A program made the translations under genes and the position numbers. The notes below the pieces were generated by a model, which saw only the letters and a list, made by a program, of their open reading frames with translations, searched no databases and was not told where the DNA came from. This document shows, piece after piece, positions 44,888-55,600 of a DNA stretch of 64,000 bases. The stretch is from assembly GCA_002917075.1 (NCBI GenBank), contig NTMA01000037.1:248001-312000 (forward strand). The letters run 5' to 3'. Position 1 is the first letter of the stretch, and every line of letters starts with the position of its first letter. Origin of the DNA: Hawksworthiomyces lignivorus (Eukaryota; Ascomycota; Sordariomycetes; Ophiostomatales; Ophiostomataceae).

Positions 44888-46049
44888 ATGCTCCGCAGAA
44901 TGTCGACTCTCTCTATCAAGAGCACTTTCAAGCTAAACAGCGGCTATGAAATCCCTCTCTTAGGTTATGGTGTAAGTAGAGTCTCAGCATCTCTCTTTCA
45001 TTCTTCCTCTGTTTGAAGTCTCCTGTTTCTTGAATAGATGGAGGGGAGAGGTGGGGCAAATTGAGGAAAATGAAGAGAGGTGAACGCTAGTATTAACAAC
45101 ACTCGCAGGTTTATCAGACGTACGATGTGATTCTGGCGTGACTTGGTCCTTCTTCTCGGTTGCAGTTCTTGTTCTAACCACATACACAACATACAGGCCA
45201 AAGGACATCACCGAAGATGTCGTAACCCAGGCCTTTGCAGCAGGCTACCGCCATGTATGTCAGCTCTGCTCGCTTGCTTGACAGCATAAGAAGACGCTGA
45301 CACCTCTCCCTTAGGTCGACGACGCTGCCGCTTATAGAAACGAGGCCGCCGCGGGCGCCGCCATCCGCCGCTCCAAGATCCCGCGCTCGGAGATCTTCTT
45401 CACCTCCAAGGTGCCCCCGCGGCTCGTCTCCTACGAGGGCGCTAAGGAGCAGGTGGAGCTGACGCTCAAGGAGACGGGGCTCGACTACGTGGACCTGTTC
45501 CTGCTGCACGCGCCGTACGGCGGCTCGGAGAACCGCAAGGGCGCGTGGCGCGCGCTGGTCGAGGCGGTCGAGGCCGGCAAGGTGCGGTCCATCGGCGTGT
45601 CCAACTACGGCGTGCACCACCTGGACGAGCTGCTCAAGCACATCGCCGAGCTGGAGGAGGAGCGCGGCGGCAAGGGCAAGGGCGGCGTGCTCAGCGTCGG
45701 CCAGTGGGAGATCCACCCGTGGCTGGGCCGCAGCGACATTGTCGAGTGGAGCAAGAAGCACAACGTCGCCGTCGAGGCCTACAGCCCGCTCGTGCAGGGC
45801 GCGCGCTGGGGCGAGCCCGCCCTGGCCAAGCTGGCCGCCAAGCACAAGGTGTCCGAGGCCCAGGTCCTGCTGCGCTGGAGCCTGCAGAAGGGCCTCGTGC
45901 CGCTGCCCAAGAGCGTCACCCCCGCCCGCATCGTGACAAACGCCGACCTGTACTCCTTTGAGCTGTCCGATGAGGACATGGCCGAGCTGACCACCGACGA
46001 GTACAGCCCGGTATGCTGGGACCCGACCATCATCCCGCTCGACCAATAG
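44888..46049 (+). CDS. Aldo/keto reductase
   Basis: Four exons, 44888-44971, 45109-45119, 45197-45254 and 45315-46049, give 295 residues. Exon 2 is only 11 bases; without it the conserved VYQT after LGYG is lost and the frame breaks. The catalytic tetrad is visible: D53 and Y58 in HVDDAAAYRNE, K83 in FFTSKV, H116 in LFLLHAP. SIGVSNYG, VGQWEIHPW, AYSPLVQG and the NADPH-binding segment PLPKSVTPARIVTNADLYSFELSDEDM follow. It is an NADPH-dependent (alpha/beta)8-barrel reductase of carbonyl compounds, probably cytosolic, close to the fungal and yeast AKR3/AKR5-type enzymes. The true substrate is unknown. Exon 4 is very GC-rich. An alternative in-frame ATG occurs at codon 5. Confidence 0.94.
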
Positions 46050-46335
46050 GCGATATAGTATGGTAGAGCAGCGATGGATGTCAAAAGAAGGAAAAAAGGT
46101 GAAAGACTAGAGCCGAGGGAAGATTCCACGAATAGAAAGTAATACTACGAGAATTTGAGCATGAAGCAAGTTGAAAAGACGCTCGAATGGCAATAGTCAG
46201 TCGACCTGAGAGTTTTTTTTGCTAGGCACGAGTGAGGAAAGCGGATTGAACTTTAGTTGGCTCTTCTAAGATATGGATATGACTATTTTTTTTTCCTCTC
46301 TCGTGTGCTATCTGTCTTGCTTTCTTCCTTCCGTC

Positions 46336-48414
46336 CTACGGTGCGTCCGGATCTGGATGGTTGCCCCAGACCCGGTCGACCTGGCCCACTGCTGTCAGGT
46401 TCGCCTGGTCGTCGGCTGGCTCCAGCTCCAGCACGATGATCTCGTTGGTCGCGTTGGCGCCCGTCTTGAGCAGCGTCCCCGGCAGGTACAGCGACTGCTG
46501 CGGCCCTACGATCCAGTAACGGCCCAGGTTGAACCCGTTCACCCACACCATACCCTTGGTGCCGTGCGGCACCGCCAGGAATGTGTCCAGGGCCGCGGGG
46601 TTGCCGTCAGCTGGCGCATCGACGTGAAATGTGCCGCGGTAGAAGAGGGGCCCGCCGCGGCCCGCCGCCCGACGCAATTTTGGCGATGCTGGAGCAGCAG
46701 TTGTGTTGGTGCCGCCCGTGCGGTTGGCGCGCAGGGCCGGCAGGTTCTCCTCGACCATGGTCCGCGACGTCCAGCCGCGCAGCACCGTGGACCCGACGGC
46801 GACGTCGCCGCGGATGCCTTTCATCTGGTCCAGCAGGGCGTCGGCGGTGCGCGACTCCTGCGACCAGTAGTCGACGCGGCCCAGGTTCTCGACGAGCAGC
46901 TGCAGCAGGTCGCCGGCCCGCAGCGCCACGCGCACAGCGGCCGGCCGCGCGTGCGTACTGTCGATGATGCCCGCCCGCACCCCGTTGACATACACGAGCA
47001 CGCGGTCGCGTGCGCGGTCCCCGGGGCGCAGCACACCGCTCAGCATCGCCGCGTCCGTCGCTGTTGTTGCTGCTGCCGCCGCTGCGACTTCGTCGGCGCT
47101 CACGCGGTGCTCGTACAGGACGTGCCCGTACGCCTGACCCAGCGCCTCCATGACGGCGGGCGACGCGCCGGTCGTGCTGTGTGCAGGCGCCACGTCGTCC
47201 AGCAGCGACGCGTACGGCGCCAACGCCACAGCGGGGAGGGCCATGCGGGGGACATTGGCCGGCGGCGTCGGCAGCGCAGCGCCCGCCGCCGCCGGGTACT
47301 GCTGGATGGTGCGCCGCAGCAGCATGTACAGGTCGGTGGTGCGGCCGCTCTCGTCCAGTGGCGCCCCGTAGTCGTAGCTCGTCGTGAACGGCGCCGTGTA
47401 GTTCTTCCACATGGCGCCGTTGCTCAGGCCAAAGTTGGTGCCCCCGTGGAACATGTACAGGCTGATGGAGTTATTAGCGCCCAGCACATACCTCAGGTCG
47501 CGCACAAACTGCTGCGCCTGTCCAGACTGCGCGTCCGCCGCGTTGTGGCTCTCGCGCGGGCCCCAGTAGTCCGGCGCCAGCGTGTAGTACTCGCCGTCCA
47601 GCAGGGGTCCCACCATCGACGCGTCCGTGATGTACTGGCGCTGCGCGTTGAACCCGCCGCTTGGATCGCCGTCCGTGGCCGCCAGGGCGCCGGGAACCGA
47701 CCCGCCGGCCAGCGTCCAGTCGACGCCGCCGTCGTTGGTGTAGAGCGGCACGTCGAACAGGCGTTTCAGCGCATCCCGGAGGCCGTACGTGTATTCGTGG
47801 TCTCGGCCGTATGACCCATACTCGTTCTCGACCTGCACCATGAGCAGGGCGCCGCCCCGGGTGACCTGGGTCTCGCGGATGTCGTCGGCCAGCCGCTCCA
47901 GGTAGCGGATGGAGGCGTTCATAAAGGCAGGGTTGTGGCTGCGCACTGTCATATTGGGGACCTGGCTCAGCCATGCCGGGAACCCGCCCCATTCGTGCTC
48001 GCCGCAGATGTACGGCCCTGGGCGGAGCACAACGTGCAGCCCCTCTTCTGCAGCTATCGAAAAGAACCGCGCAATGTCATTGATGCCCGTGCCGTTTCCA
48101 CCAGCCCAGCGGCCTGGCTGGGGCTCCATGCGGTTCCAGTAGATGTAGCTGAATATTGTATTGAGTCCCATGGCCCGCGCCTTGGCTAAGCGATCACGCC
48201 AATACTCTGGCGGAACCCGCTGCGGGTCCATCTGGCCGCCAATGATCACATACGGGTTGCCATGGAGCAGAAACGATCTTGTATTGTAGGTGAAGGCTGG
48301 CGCATCTGCGGACGATACTGGCGTCACGACACCTACAGGAGTGCTGGCCTCTGCCGCCCATAGGCAAGCATTTACCCACAGTGAGCAAAGAATCGCTCTG
48401 GAGAGGAGCACCAT
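46336..48414 (-). CDS. Secreted GH35 beta-galactosidase
   Basis: A single-exon protein of 692 residues. Residues 1-21 (MVLLSRAILCSLWVNACLWAA) form a signal peptide, so secretion or vacuolar sorting is expected. The GH35 barrel includes the RVPPEYWRDRLAKARAMGLNTI segment (66-87), RPGPYICGEHEWGGFPAWL (131-149), the acid/base E198 in VENEYGSYG, and the nucleophile E275 in GEYYTLAPDYWG, then YMFHGGTNFG. The C-terminal jelly-roll domains end with GMVWVNGFNLGRYW and LYLPGTLLKTGAN. The overall length and layout are closer to the animal/bacterial GLB1-like enzymes than to the roughly 1000-residue fungal LacA type. Several N-glycosylation sequons are present. Probable role: removing terminal beta-galactose from polysaccharides or glycans. 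Confidence 0.94.
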   Translation of the reverse strand: MVLLSRAILCSLWVNACLWAAEASTPVGVVTPVSSADAPAFTYNTRSFLLHGNPYVIIGGQMDPQRVPPEYWRDRLAKARAMGLNTIFSYIYWNRMEPQPGRWAGGNGTGINDIARFFSIAAEEGLHVVLRPGPYICGEHEWGGFPAWLSQVPNMTVRSHNPAFMNASIRYLERLADDIRETQVTRGGALLMVQVENEYGSYGRDHEYTYGLRDALKRLFDVPLYTNDGGVDWTLAGGSVPGALAATDGDPSGGFNAQRQYITDASMVGPLLDGEYYTLAPDYWGPRESHNAADAQSGQAQQFVRDLRYVLGANNSISLYMFHGGTNFGLSNGAMWKNYTAPFTTSYDYGAPLDESGRTTDLYMLLRRTIQQYPAAAGAALPTPPANVPRMALPAVALAPYASLLDDVAPAHSTTGASPAVMEALGQAYGHVLYEHRVSADEVAAAAAATTATDAAMLSGVLRPGDRARDRVLVYVNGVRAGIIDSTHARPAAVRVALRAGDLLQLLVENLGRVDYWSQESRTADALLDQMKGIRGDVAVGSTVLRGWTSRTMVEENLPALRANRTGGTNTTAAPASPKLRRAAGRGGPLFYRGTFHVDAPADGNPAALDTFLAVPHGTKGMVWVNGFNLGRYWIVGPQQSLYLPGTLLKTGANATNEIIVLELEPADDQANLTAVGQVDRVWGNHPDPDAP

Positions 48415-49427
48415 CGTTCTTATCTTATTCTCTCAGTCTGATGCTCTTCATTCCGAATCCTGCCCGCCAGAACCTTGAGGATTGGGACATAACTGATCTT
48501 CATATGAAAGCCTTTAAAATTACTTTCTTATATTATAGTTACGAATGAATACAGGAACTCAAATATTCTAGCCTCCATTTCCCTAGATAAGATACATATT
48601 AATCTAATAACAAGGGAAAGATTTAGCCGAGTGAGTTACTATACCGTCTTGGATGAAATGTACACATATTAACTGAGGATTTTAAGCAGAAGTATCTTCT
48701 CGTATAAATACCATCACGAAAAACAGATTTTCAGCTGTCATATCAGCTCTCGCTCGATGCGTACAAGAAAAATATCAAAAAAGATTTAAAATAATCCACA
48801 GACACCAATACGAATAGCTTACCTTTTTCAACCCAGCGACCCTGCTAGGGTTAGGAGCTGTAGAGCTGCGCTAATCTCCCAAACCCAATTGAGAGGTTAG
48901 AGCGCATCAAAAACGCCTCGTCAAGTACAGCTAAACCTAGTCCACATCAATCGAAACATTTCTGGGTGCCTAATATGCTACAAGGGAGATTCTGAATGGA
49001 GGGAAAGGTAAACCAAAAATAAAATAAAATAAAAACACCCCCAAAAAAGAAAATACAAAGCTCAAAGCTCACGTTTGAAACAGCGAGCTTAAAGAGAAAT
49101 GCTGGTGCCTGCTACCAGGCATCGAAATTTATACTTTTCCAGACATTTTACATATATATATATATCCAAAGAATTGACGATGATTACTTCTATTATACAT
49201 ACTAAAAGCACCATTTTTTTCATGTTCTCTACTATCCACGAAATGATAACATGCTGACTGCCCTATATATACGCGAGCACCCCCCCGTGCATAACTGGGC
49301 GTCTGTGCTAAGGAAGGTGACGCAACTTAGAGATCCGGCCGAGGACCAATTCCCCAAGAACGACAACATACGCAGTGCAGCAGATTCTGCTGGAGCTGGC
49401 GCCGACAGGTGTAGAGCAGACATCAAT
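48415..49427. other. AT-rich divergent promoter region
   Basis: Between the GH35 gene (-) and the 2EXR gene (+). It is AT-rich with A runs (49010-49060) and TATATATATA at 49153-49162; a further TATATATA at 49263 lies about 160 bases before the preferred 2EXR start. No gene was seen. Confidence 0.55.
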
Positions 49428-50702
49428 ATGAACAGCACAGCAGGGCCCGGTGCCGTCTCTCAATGGCCAACGCCGGCTGCCCAATTGCCCTTTAGCCAAA
49501 GCGCAAGTACTAGTGGCACCAGTGATCGCCCCGAGGCAAGCGATGTGAGCGGCCCGGCAGATGAAAATGTGGATGCGGCGCCGGCGGCAGCGGTCGCAGC
49601 CCCTCACCTTCAGTTCAACTTTGCGGGCCTCCCCGCTGAGCTTCAAGAGGCCATCTGGGCCACCTGCCTGCCCCGGCGCGTCGTTGAGCTGTGCCCGCAC
49701 GCAGGCTACGTGTGGCCCGCAGACGGCGCAGAGGGGCGGCCTCCCCAGTTTGCAGACAACGGCACCCCCCGGCTGCGCGTGAACCGGAAACGGGAGGCAG
49801 TGCCAAGCCGCCCGCCGCAGAACGTGGCCGCCGTGTGCTACCAGGCGCGGGCGGTCGCGATGCGTCACGGCAGCTGGAAGACGGGCGCCGACGGCATGCC
49901 CGTCTGGTTCGACCCGGACCGGGACACGATCCTCCTCAACGGGGAGAGATTAGCCGATTACGTCTTGTTCGAAGAGGAGAAAGACGATGAAGACGACAAC
50001 GACGAGGAGGAAATAAGAACCAGCCAAGACGGCCCCGCCGCGCCAGCAGGCGAGGACCACGAACCAGCCGACCAGCCGCCGGAGGAGGAGGGGTCGTGGC
50101 GGCGGCGCGCATCCCCTCCGCGCAGCCCGGTCCGCCAGCCCCGCTACCGCCAGCAGCTAGCCGGCTGCCTCGACCTAGCCGCCGGCGGCGTCGTCGTCTC
50201 GCACGAGGTGCTGCGGTCGCACATGGGCCGCGTGGTGTTCCCGCTGCTGGCGCGGTTCGCGGCGACCATGCGCGGGCCGCGCATGGTCTTCTTCGACGAG
50301 GTCTGCCTCGAGGGCACGCGCGCCGAGGCCCTCGCCAGCGGGCTCTTCGGCCCGTCCCCGGAGGAGGAGCGCTTCTTCGTGCCCCTAGACGACCTCGACA
50401 CGCTGCGCCGCATCCGCGACCTGGACAAGCGCGGCGGCCCCGCCATCTTCAGAGACCGCCGCCGCGCGGCCCACGGCAGAGGCCTCACTATCGGCAACGC
50501 GGGATTCTTCCGTGGACTCCTAGGGCGCTCCCACGCCGCGCAGAACCAGCGCCTCCTCGAGGAGTACTATCTACATTCCAAGGGCAGGCCGTATCCGCCC
50601 ATTAGCGAAGGCGACAAGGCCCTTCTTACTACCATGCCTTCTTTTACGCAGGCCGTCATGTTCCGGTTGTGCCAGGAAGGGGACGAGGCAAAGCAGCAAT
50701 GA
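49428..50702 (+). CDS. 2EXR domain protein
   Basis: A single-exon frame. From the ATG at 49428 it encodes 424 residues; an in-frame ATG at 49251 would give 483, but a TATATATA stretch just after that ATG suggests it is promoter or leader. The 2EXR signature is clear near residues 60-90: FNFAGLPAELQEAIWATCLPRRVVEL, followed by PRLRVNRKREAVPSRPPQNVAAVCYQAR and the WFDPDRDTILL strand. This F-box-like N-terminal pattern is hugely expanded in filamentous ascomycetes and has no established function. A long acidic, disordered insertion (about 185-240) separates it from a second folded part (HMGRVVFPLLARFAATMRGPRMVFFDEV). Strongly GC-rich codon use. Confidence 0.85.
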   Translation: MNSTAGPGAVSQWPTPAAQLPFSQSASTSGTSDRPEASDVSGPADENVDAAPAAAVAAPHLQFNFAGLPAELQEAIWATCLPRRVVELCPHAGYVWPADGAEGRPPQFADNGTPRLRVNRKREAVPSRPPQNVAAVCYQARAVAMRHGSWKTGADGMPVWFDPDRDTILLNGERLADYVLFEEEKDDEDDNDEEEIRTSQDGPAAPAGEDHEPADQPPEEEGSWRRRASPPRSPVRQPRYRQQLAGCLDLAAGGVVVSHEVLRSHMGRVVFPLLARFAATMRGPRMVFFDEVCLEGTRAEALASGLFGPSPEEERFFVPLDDLDTLRRIRDLDKRGGPAIFRDRRRAAHGRGLTIGNAGFFRGLLGRSHAAQNQRLLEEYYLHSKGRPYPPISEGDKALLTTMPSFTQAVMFRLCQEGDEAKQQ

Positions 50703-50970
50703 AGAGAGAAGCAAGGCGAAAAGGTGACATGAAAAGCGTCATCAGTTTAGTTCAAATATACAGAAATTTGATTAAATGCATCATAACCCTAGTGTCGTAA
50801 ACTATATGCTTTTTATCCACGCAATGCAAAAGTGTTAAACTGAAACAAAAAAAAAATTGGTATCTTATATGATATGAATTTCGTTTTCCTCTCCTTGCTG
50901 AGAGTCAACCAGAGGCAAATCCGTTTTTGGTTCACCTTTCTTTTCTCTTGGGAGGGCCCACAGCGCTCTC

Positions 50971-52614
50971 CTATCGTGGCAAGTGGGCGATGCCGTCCAG
51001 CTCGTCCATGTAGTCGTCGAATCCCTCCTCGCCCCAGTCGCCGTCGTCGCTGCCGCCGCCGCTGAACAGGACGCTGAAGTCGGAGTACACGTCCTCCGGA
51101 TCGTCGTTGGCCTCATAGCGGCTCTCGTGCTCGCTCGTTGGGAACGCGCATTCGTCCTCGTCGTAATAGCTGGCAGCGGCGGTAGCGGCGGCAGCAGCAG
51201 CAGCCGCGCCGTCTTCTTCCGACGCGCTCTTCGCCTCTTGCGAGAGCTGCGCTTCCGGGACGGACGACTTGTCCCGCACGGGCTGCATCCTCGGGCTGCT
51301 GCGCGGAGACGGCCGGCCTAATTTCTGCGGGCCGATGCTGCCGCGTACTCCAGGCGCGCCGGATAACAGCATGCCGCAGCCAGCCATCCGGCCTAGGAGC
51401 TGCGGCGGCTGACCCGGAAGCAAACGGGGAGGCACTTCGACGCCGGCTGCCCCTTGCGGCACCGGTGCTCCGGGCCCGGCGGCAGGCTGTCGCGTGACGA
51501 AAACCGCTGGCTGGCCTGCTGACGCTTCCGATCCAGCAGTGGAGGGTCGCAGAAGGGTGGGCTTGAATGCCGGTCGGAGACCCGCTGGGAAGCCTGTCGG
51601 TGCGGCTACGGCGGTGGCTGCAGTGTTGCCTGTGGGGGACATCGTTGCCACTGCCACAGGGACCATCGAAAATCGTCCGTGGGCCAGCAGCTGCGCCGGA
51701 ACAACTGTAGTTACCTTGCCGGCTTTCGCCTCCGCGCTCATTCGTTTTCGCAGATGGTTAGCCATAGCCGCCCGGCGGAGCATCTCGCCGGGGCTGGGCG
51801 GGTGCACGGTGACCAATGACGGTGCTGGCGGCTTGTAAGAACCGGCAGTGGAATTTGCTGAAGAGCCGGCTGTTGCCGACAAAGAGAAGCCCTGCAGCTG
51901 CTGCGGTGAGGGTGACAGGCGGACAATACGCCTGGCATTCATAATAGCGGCTAGCTTGAGGAAGCGCTTGTCGCCCAGCGCCGCGGATTCGCGGTTGATA
52001 ATGTGGGTGGCAGGTTGTGAAAACGGCTGAGACAGCCGTGATGTGATGAGAAACCGCTGGAGACGGCGCTTCTTACAGCACAATGCGGCCGTATTAGGTC
52101 CGTCGACATCGGAAAGAGCTCGGCGCCGTTTCAGGTTTGGCCTGGGCTGTGTCTGAATCTGCGCCAGTCCGGGAAACTTTGGGGCCTCCGGAGATGATGA
52201 TGAGGTAGCCGGATCCAGACTCTCTTGCAAGGAAGCAGGTTGATCCAAAGCCGGAAGACCGGAGTCAGCCGTCCCTGTCTGCTCCGTACCCGATTTCAGA
52301 GACAACGGAGGAGCATTTGCAGAGGACGAGTATTCCAACTTTGGTACGGCATCGTTAGCTGTGCTTGATGCCACAAGAGAAGCTGAGACCGGTGATGATG
52401 CTGAGGAAACGAGCATTTGAGCCTTGAGGCCGTGGTGAGATTTCAGGCTGTGTGATGGCTGATCCTTGAGCAGAATAGTGCCGCCTTGCCGAGTGGCTGC
52501 TGGAACATCGCCATCTTCTTCATGCAGGGCGTCATGAACAGCTGGATTCCGCTGCAGCCATGGTCGAAACGATTTGAAGGAGCCCCGGTTGAGTGAGTCC
52601 ACTTGAGTCGCCAT
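50971..52614 (-). CDS. Conserved fungal protein with Lys/Arg-rich motif
   Basis: A single-exon protein of 547 residues. I recognise the pattern but no named family. The centre carries an NLS-like LKRRR (161-165) and a Cys/Lys/Arg segment (CCKKRRLQRFLITSRLSQPF, 179-198) running on through PATHIINRESAALGDKRFLKLAAIMNARRI (201-230), the best-conserved part as judged by its low tolerance of Ser/Ala. A second helical patch, PGEMLRRAAMANHLRKRMSAEAKAG, lies at about 275-300. The remainder is Ala/Pro/Ser-rich, and the C terminus is acidic (DDPEDVYSDFSVLF and DDGDWGEEGFDDYMDELDGIAHL). A basic centre with an acidic tail would suit a nuclear regulator or chromatin factor, but this is inference. Confidence 0.78.
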   Translation of the reverse strand: MATQVDSLNRGSFKSFRPWLQRNPAVHDALHEEDGDVPAATRQGGTILLKDQPSHSLKSHHGLKAQMLVSSASSPVSASLVASSTANDAVPKLEYSSSANAPPLSLKSGTEQTGTADSGLPALDQPASLQESLDPATSSSSPEAPKFPGLAQIQTQPRPNLKRRRALSDVDGPNTAALCCKKRRLQRFLITSRLSQPFSQPATHIINRESAALGDKRFLKLAAIMNARRIVRLSPSPQQLQGFSLSATAGSSANSTAGSYKPPAPSLVTVHPPSPGEMLRRAAMANHLRKRMSAEAKAGKVTTVVPAQLLAHGRFSMVPVAVATMSPTGNTAATAVAAPTGFPAGLRPAFKPTLLRPSTAGSEASAGQPAVFVTRQPAAGPGAPVPQGAAGVEVPPRLLPGQPPQLLGRMAGCGMLLSGAPGVRGSIGPQKLGRPSPRSSPRMQPVRDKSSVPEAQLSQEAKSASEEDGAAAAAAAATAAASYYDEDECAFPTSEHESRYEANDDPEDVYSDFSVLFSGGGSDDGDWGEEGFDDYMDELDGIAHLPR

Positions 52615-55600
52615 GGTCGATGTGCCAGGTGTGATGGCAATCCCCGTAGTCCCTGCAGCTCAGGAAACCCTCCCAAAAAAGAGGACCAACCCTAGACTGA
52701 CAGAACAACACCGACAGTTGGAAAATTAGGTCATGGTGGCAGGTCCAAGTCCGGGCAACATAAACGAGAAATAGTTTCCAGCCTGGTGGCCGGCCAAGTG
52801 CGCAGTGCTAGTGCTGTTGGCGCCGATACTGCGTTGTGATGAACAAGTACGAAACTGCCGGCGAGAATAGTTCAGATGTGATATATATGCCGCCAAGGTA
52901 TAAAATCAACGTAAGGACTAAGGTGTCAAGGCAAAATGCAAGCAAGATGGCCGAGGAATGGTGCTTTATGCCAAGAAGAGTCGTTGGGTGCCGCCAGACT
53001 GTTCCTGTAAACAGTAGTATTCAAACAGAAACCAAAAAAAGACATGCAGAGAACAAGAAAAGAAAAATTTCGAAGGCTGATATTGGTTTTAAAGATCTAG
53101 ACAGAAGAAGAATTAAAAGAGAAGGGGCCCCGGGAAAGTGTTTATTAAAAAGGAGGGGTGGTGTGAGTGTGGGATTCGGGAAGAGGTGCGCGTGTGAGTG
53201 TGTGTGAGTGTCTGTATGTATGAGTGAGAGGGCGAGAGTGTGTCCAGTTTCTACTTTTGATTTATTCTATTCCACTCCTCCTTTTTTATTGTTCTTTGAC
53301 TAAACACTGCCTAGGCCTGCCGGATTTCTCATTCGGCTTTTTCTCCACAAAATCCAAACAGCCGGGTAAGTTAAAAAAACAAAGACACAAGAGGAGGGAA
53401 AGGGGGCATAATGAGAAAGGGGAAGAAAAGAGGCAAAGGTCCGGCGATCGATGTTGACGACCAGGGCGGCGAACCAACTGACTAAAAGAGGATAGGCTAT
53501 AAAAAGAATAAAACCAGAAGAGAGAATAGGAAAAGAAAGAAAAAAAATGGACTGCAGTGCGGAGTGCTTCCGTACCACAGAAACACAGCCCACAAGGCCT
53601 TTTTGTTCTTTTCAAACGTAAAAAAAAGGTACGGGTACGAATCTTCACTTTTGTAAACATACCTTTGAGCAAGTCCATGTAACAAAAAAAAAAAAAAAAA
53701 AAAAAAAAAAATGCCAAGACGAAGAAAGCAATAATCAGAAGCAGATTGATTGGAGAAGACAAAAGAGGAGAAAAAGGGGGGTGCACTCGCTAAGACTTGT
53801 GCTGCAGGTGGCACGAGAGCGGGTATTGCAACTTTACGACGTACAAGTAAGATGCCTGACCGAGGACGGTGCCGTCTGGGGTAGTCGAAGGTAGCATGGT
53901 CAATGGAAGAGCGAGCGAAGGGTGGAGGAAGATCCAGTCCCTGCCAGACCCCGTCAGGCGGCGAGAGTCTGGAGATCTAAGTGGTGTGCACATCCAAAAA
54001 CGCCAGGCAAGCAGGCAAGGAACTGCATATTCTTCCTACAAGCCCCATCTTTTCTCAATTTTGCACCTTGAAGGGGGGCTGGACTGCATGTCCGCATGCG
54101 TAGGACGTCCGTACATGTAGTTATATACATTGTAAGAATATTTTGCCCTCTGGCGCGCCCTGCACGAAGGAGGTTAGGAGCTGTACATGTTTGCATGTAC
54201 TTCGTACGATGCTCTATTGCATGGGGCAATGTATTGTCCCGTAGCAGATACTGGCGCCGTGGCAGCGCAAAAAGCCCAAGCTGTAAGCGAGGCTGCGCCA
54301 AACGAGGAAGACAGCTCAGGGAAGCGGCGCGACAGCTACAGCTTTTGTCTTAGTGCCCTTGAAAAAAAGGCTTGACGGGAACCTGCTGGGGTTGAGATTC
54401 TGTCTGATGCTACGCCTGCGCCAGATTGTGTACACGACTAAGCCTATTGTATTCGTGCAGCTTGGGGATGGGTGTCGGTAGCCGTTGTTCAACTGCTCAA
54501 AGAAGCACAAGCCCTTAGAGGAGAAATTCGGTCATTTCCATAGCGTAATTGCATTGGGTAGCCATTCGCAAGGAGCAGTGCGCAGAGTGCAACCCCAGTT
54601 GAAATATGCGTGCACCTCTCTCTCGCACTCGTCACATTGGATTTGCCGGCCGGGTTAGACGAAGGAATAAAACTTTGTCCAACTACCTAGTCTACCTAGC
54701 CTGAAGCTGCTGCTGCACACCACTGCTGGCTCTGTTTTCATTGTGCCCAATGTATTCGCTACATGGGGGTCCTGCGATTCCGCACCCCGTATTCCGCAAG
54801 CAGATATTTGAGGGCAGGCAACCCCAGAGTTGTACAAGAACGATCATCTCCTCTTCATTTTTTTGCTTTTTTTAATTCCCCGGAAAATTCTCCACTCTGC
54901 ACGTTGTTGTAAGTACATGTATGCACTCCCCCCCCCTTGATACCAGCGTTTGAGTGGTAAGAGAAATGGTAGGCCACCTACGCCAGCAAATTTTGGTTAG
55001 GATCTTTGTGAGGGAAGAAAAGGGGACAGTGTCTCGAGTGTACAGTACATAATACAGATTAATGAGTAGCACAATGTATAGTGAGAGAATAAGAATGAGC
55101 CAGAACGAAACCAGAAAAAAACGTCCCTTGCCCAGGTGTTTGCCACCCTTCAATTTAAACATGCCCCTTTTTTGGTCTTGTCTCTCTCTACGTGTATTTC
55201 CTCTTCCCCTAGGCTAAGTCCTGCCAAATTCCATATTTCTTGTTTCCGGCGTAGTCCGTAGGACGATGGCAAATTGGATAGACTGACAAGCTAATTCGTA
55301 TTGACCAAGGCCCTAGGGCATCAGCCTTCAATCAGGAAAACCACTCGCAGCAATCGTCGGCGTTGCTGTCCGACTTGAAAGAGGCAAAAGAGGCGAAAGA
55401 CGCGCGAAGCATGCTCCTAGAACGGCGGGCAGTAGAAAAATACGCAGGCTGTTCTACTTGAATACTAGTCTGGGCCAATAACGCTACGTGCGCTGTGCTA
55501 GCACACTCCAGAGGCAGAGTTTGGCAGAGTTGACTGGTCATGTTTGAAGTTGATTGTTGCAGACAGGGAGTGTGGTCCCAGCCGAACCACCCCAAGCACC

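Noticed and set aside
45174..46046. Minus-strand ORF of 290 codons
   Set aside because: Antisense to the aldo/keto reductase, which has a full catalytic tetrad.
46273..47814. Plus-strand ORF of 513 codons
   Set aside because: It is antisense to the GH35 gene and Arg/Val/Gln-rich; a shadow of GC-rich codons on the opposite strand.
53684..53711. A28 run as the tail of a retroposon
   Set aside because: No target-site duplication, promoter boxes or coding remnant were found next to it.
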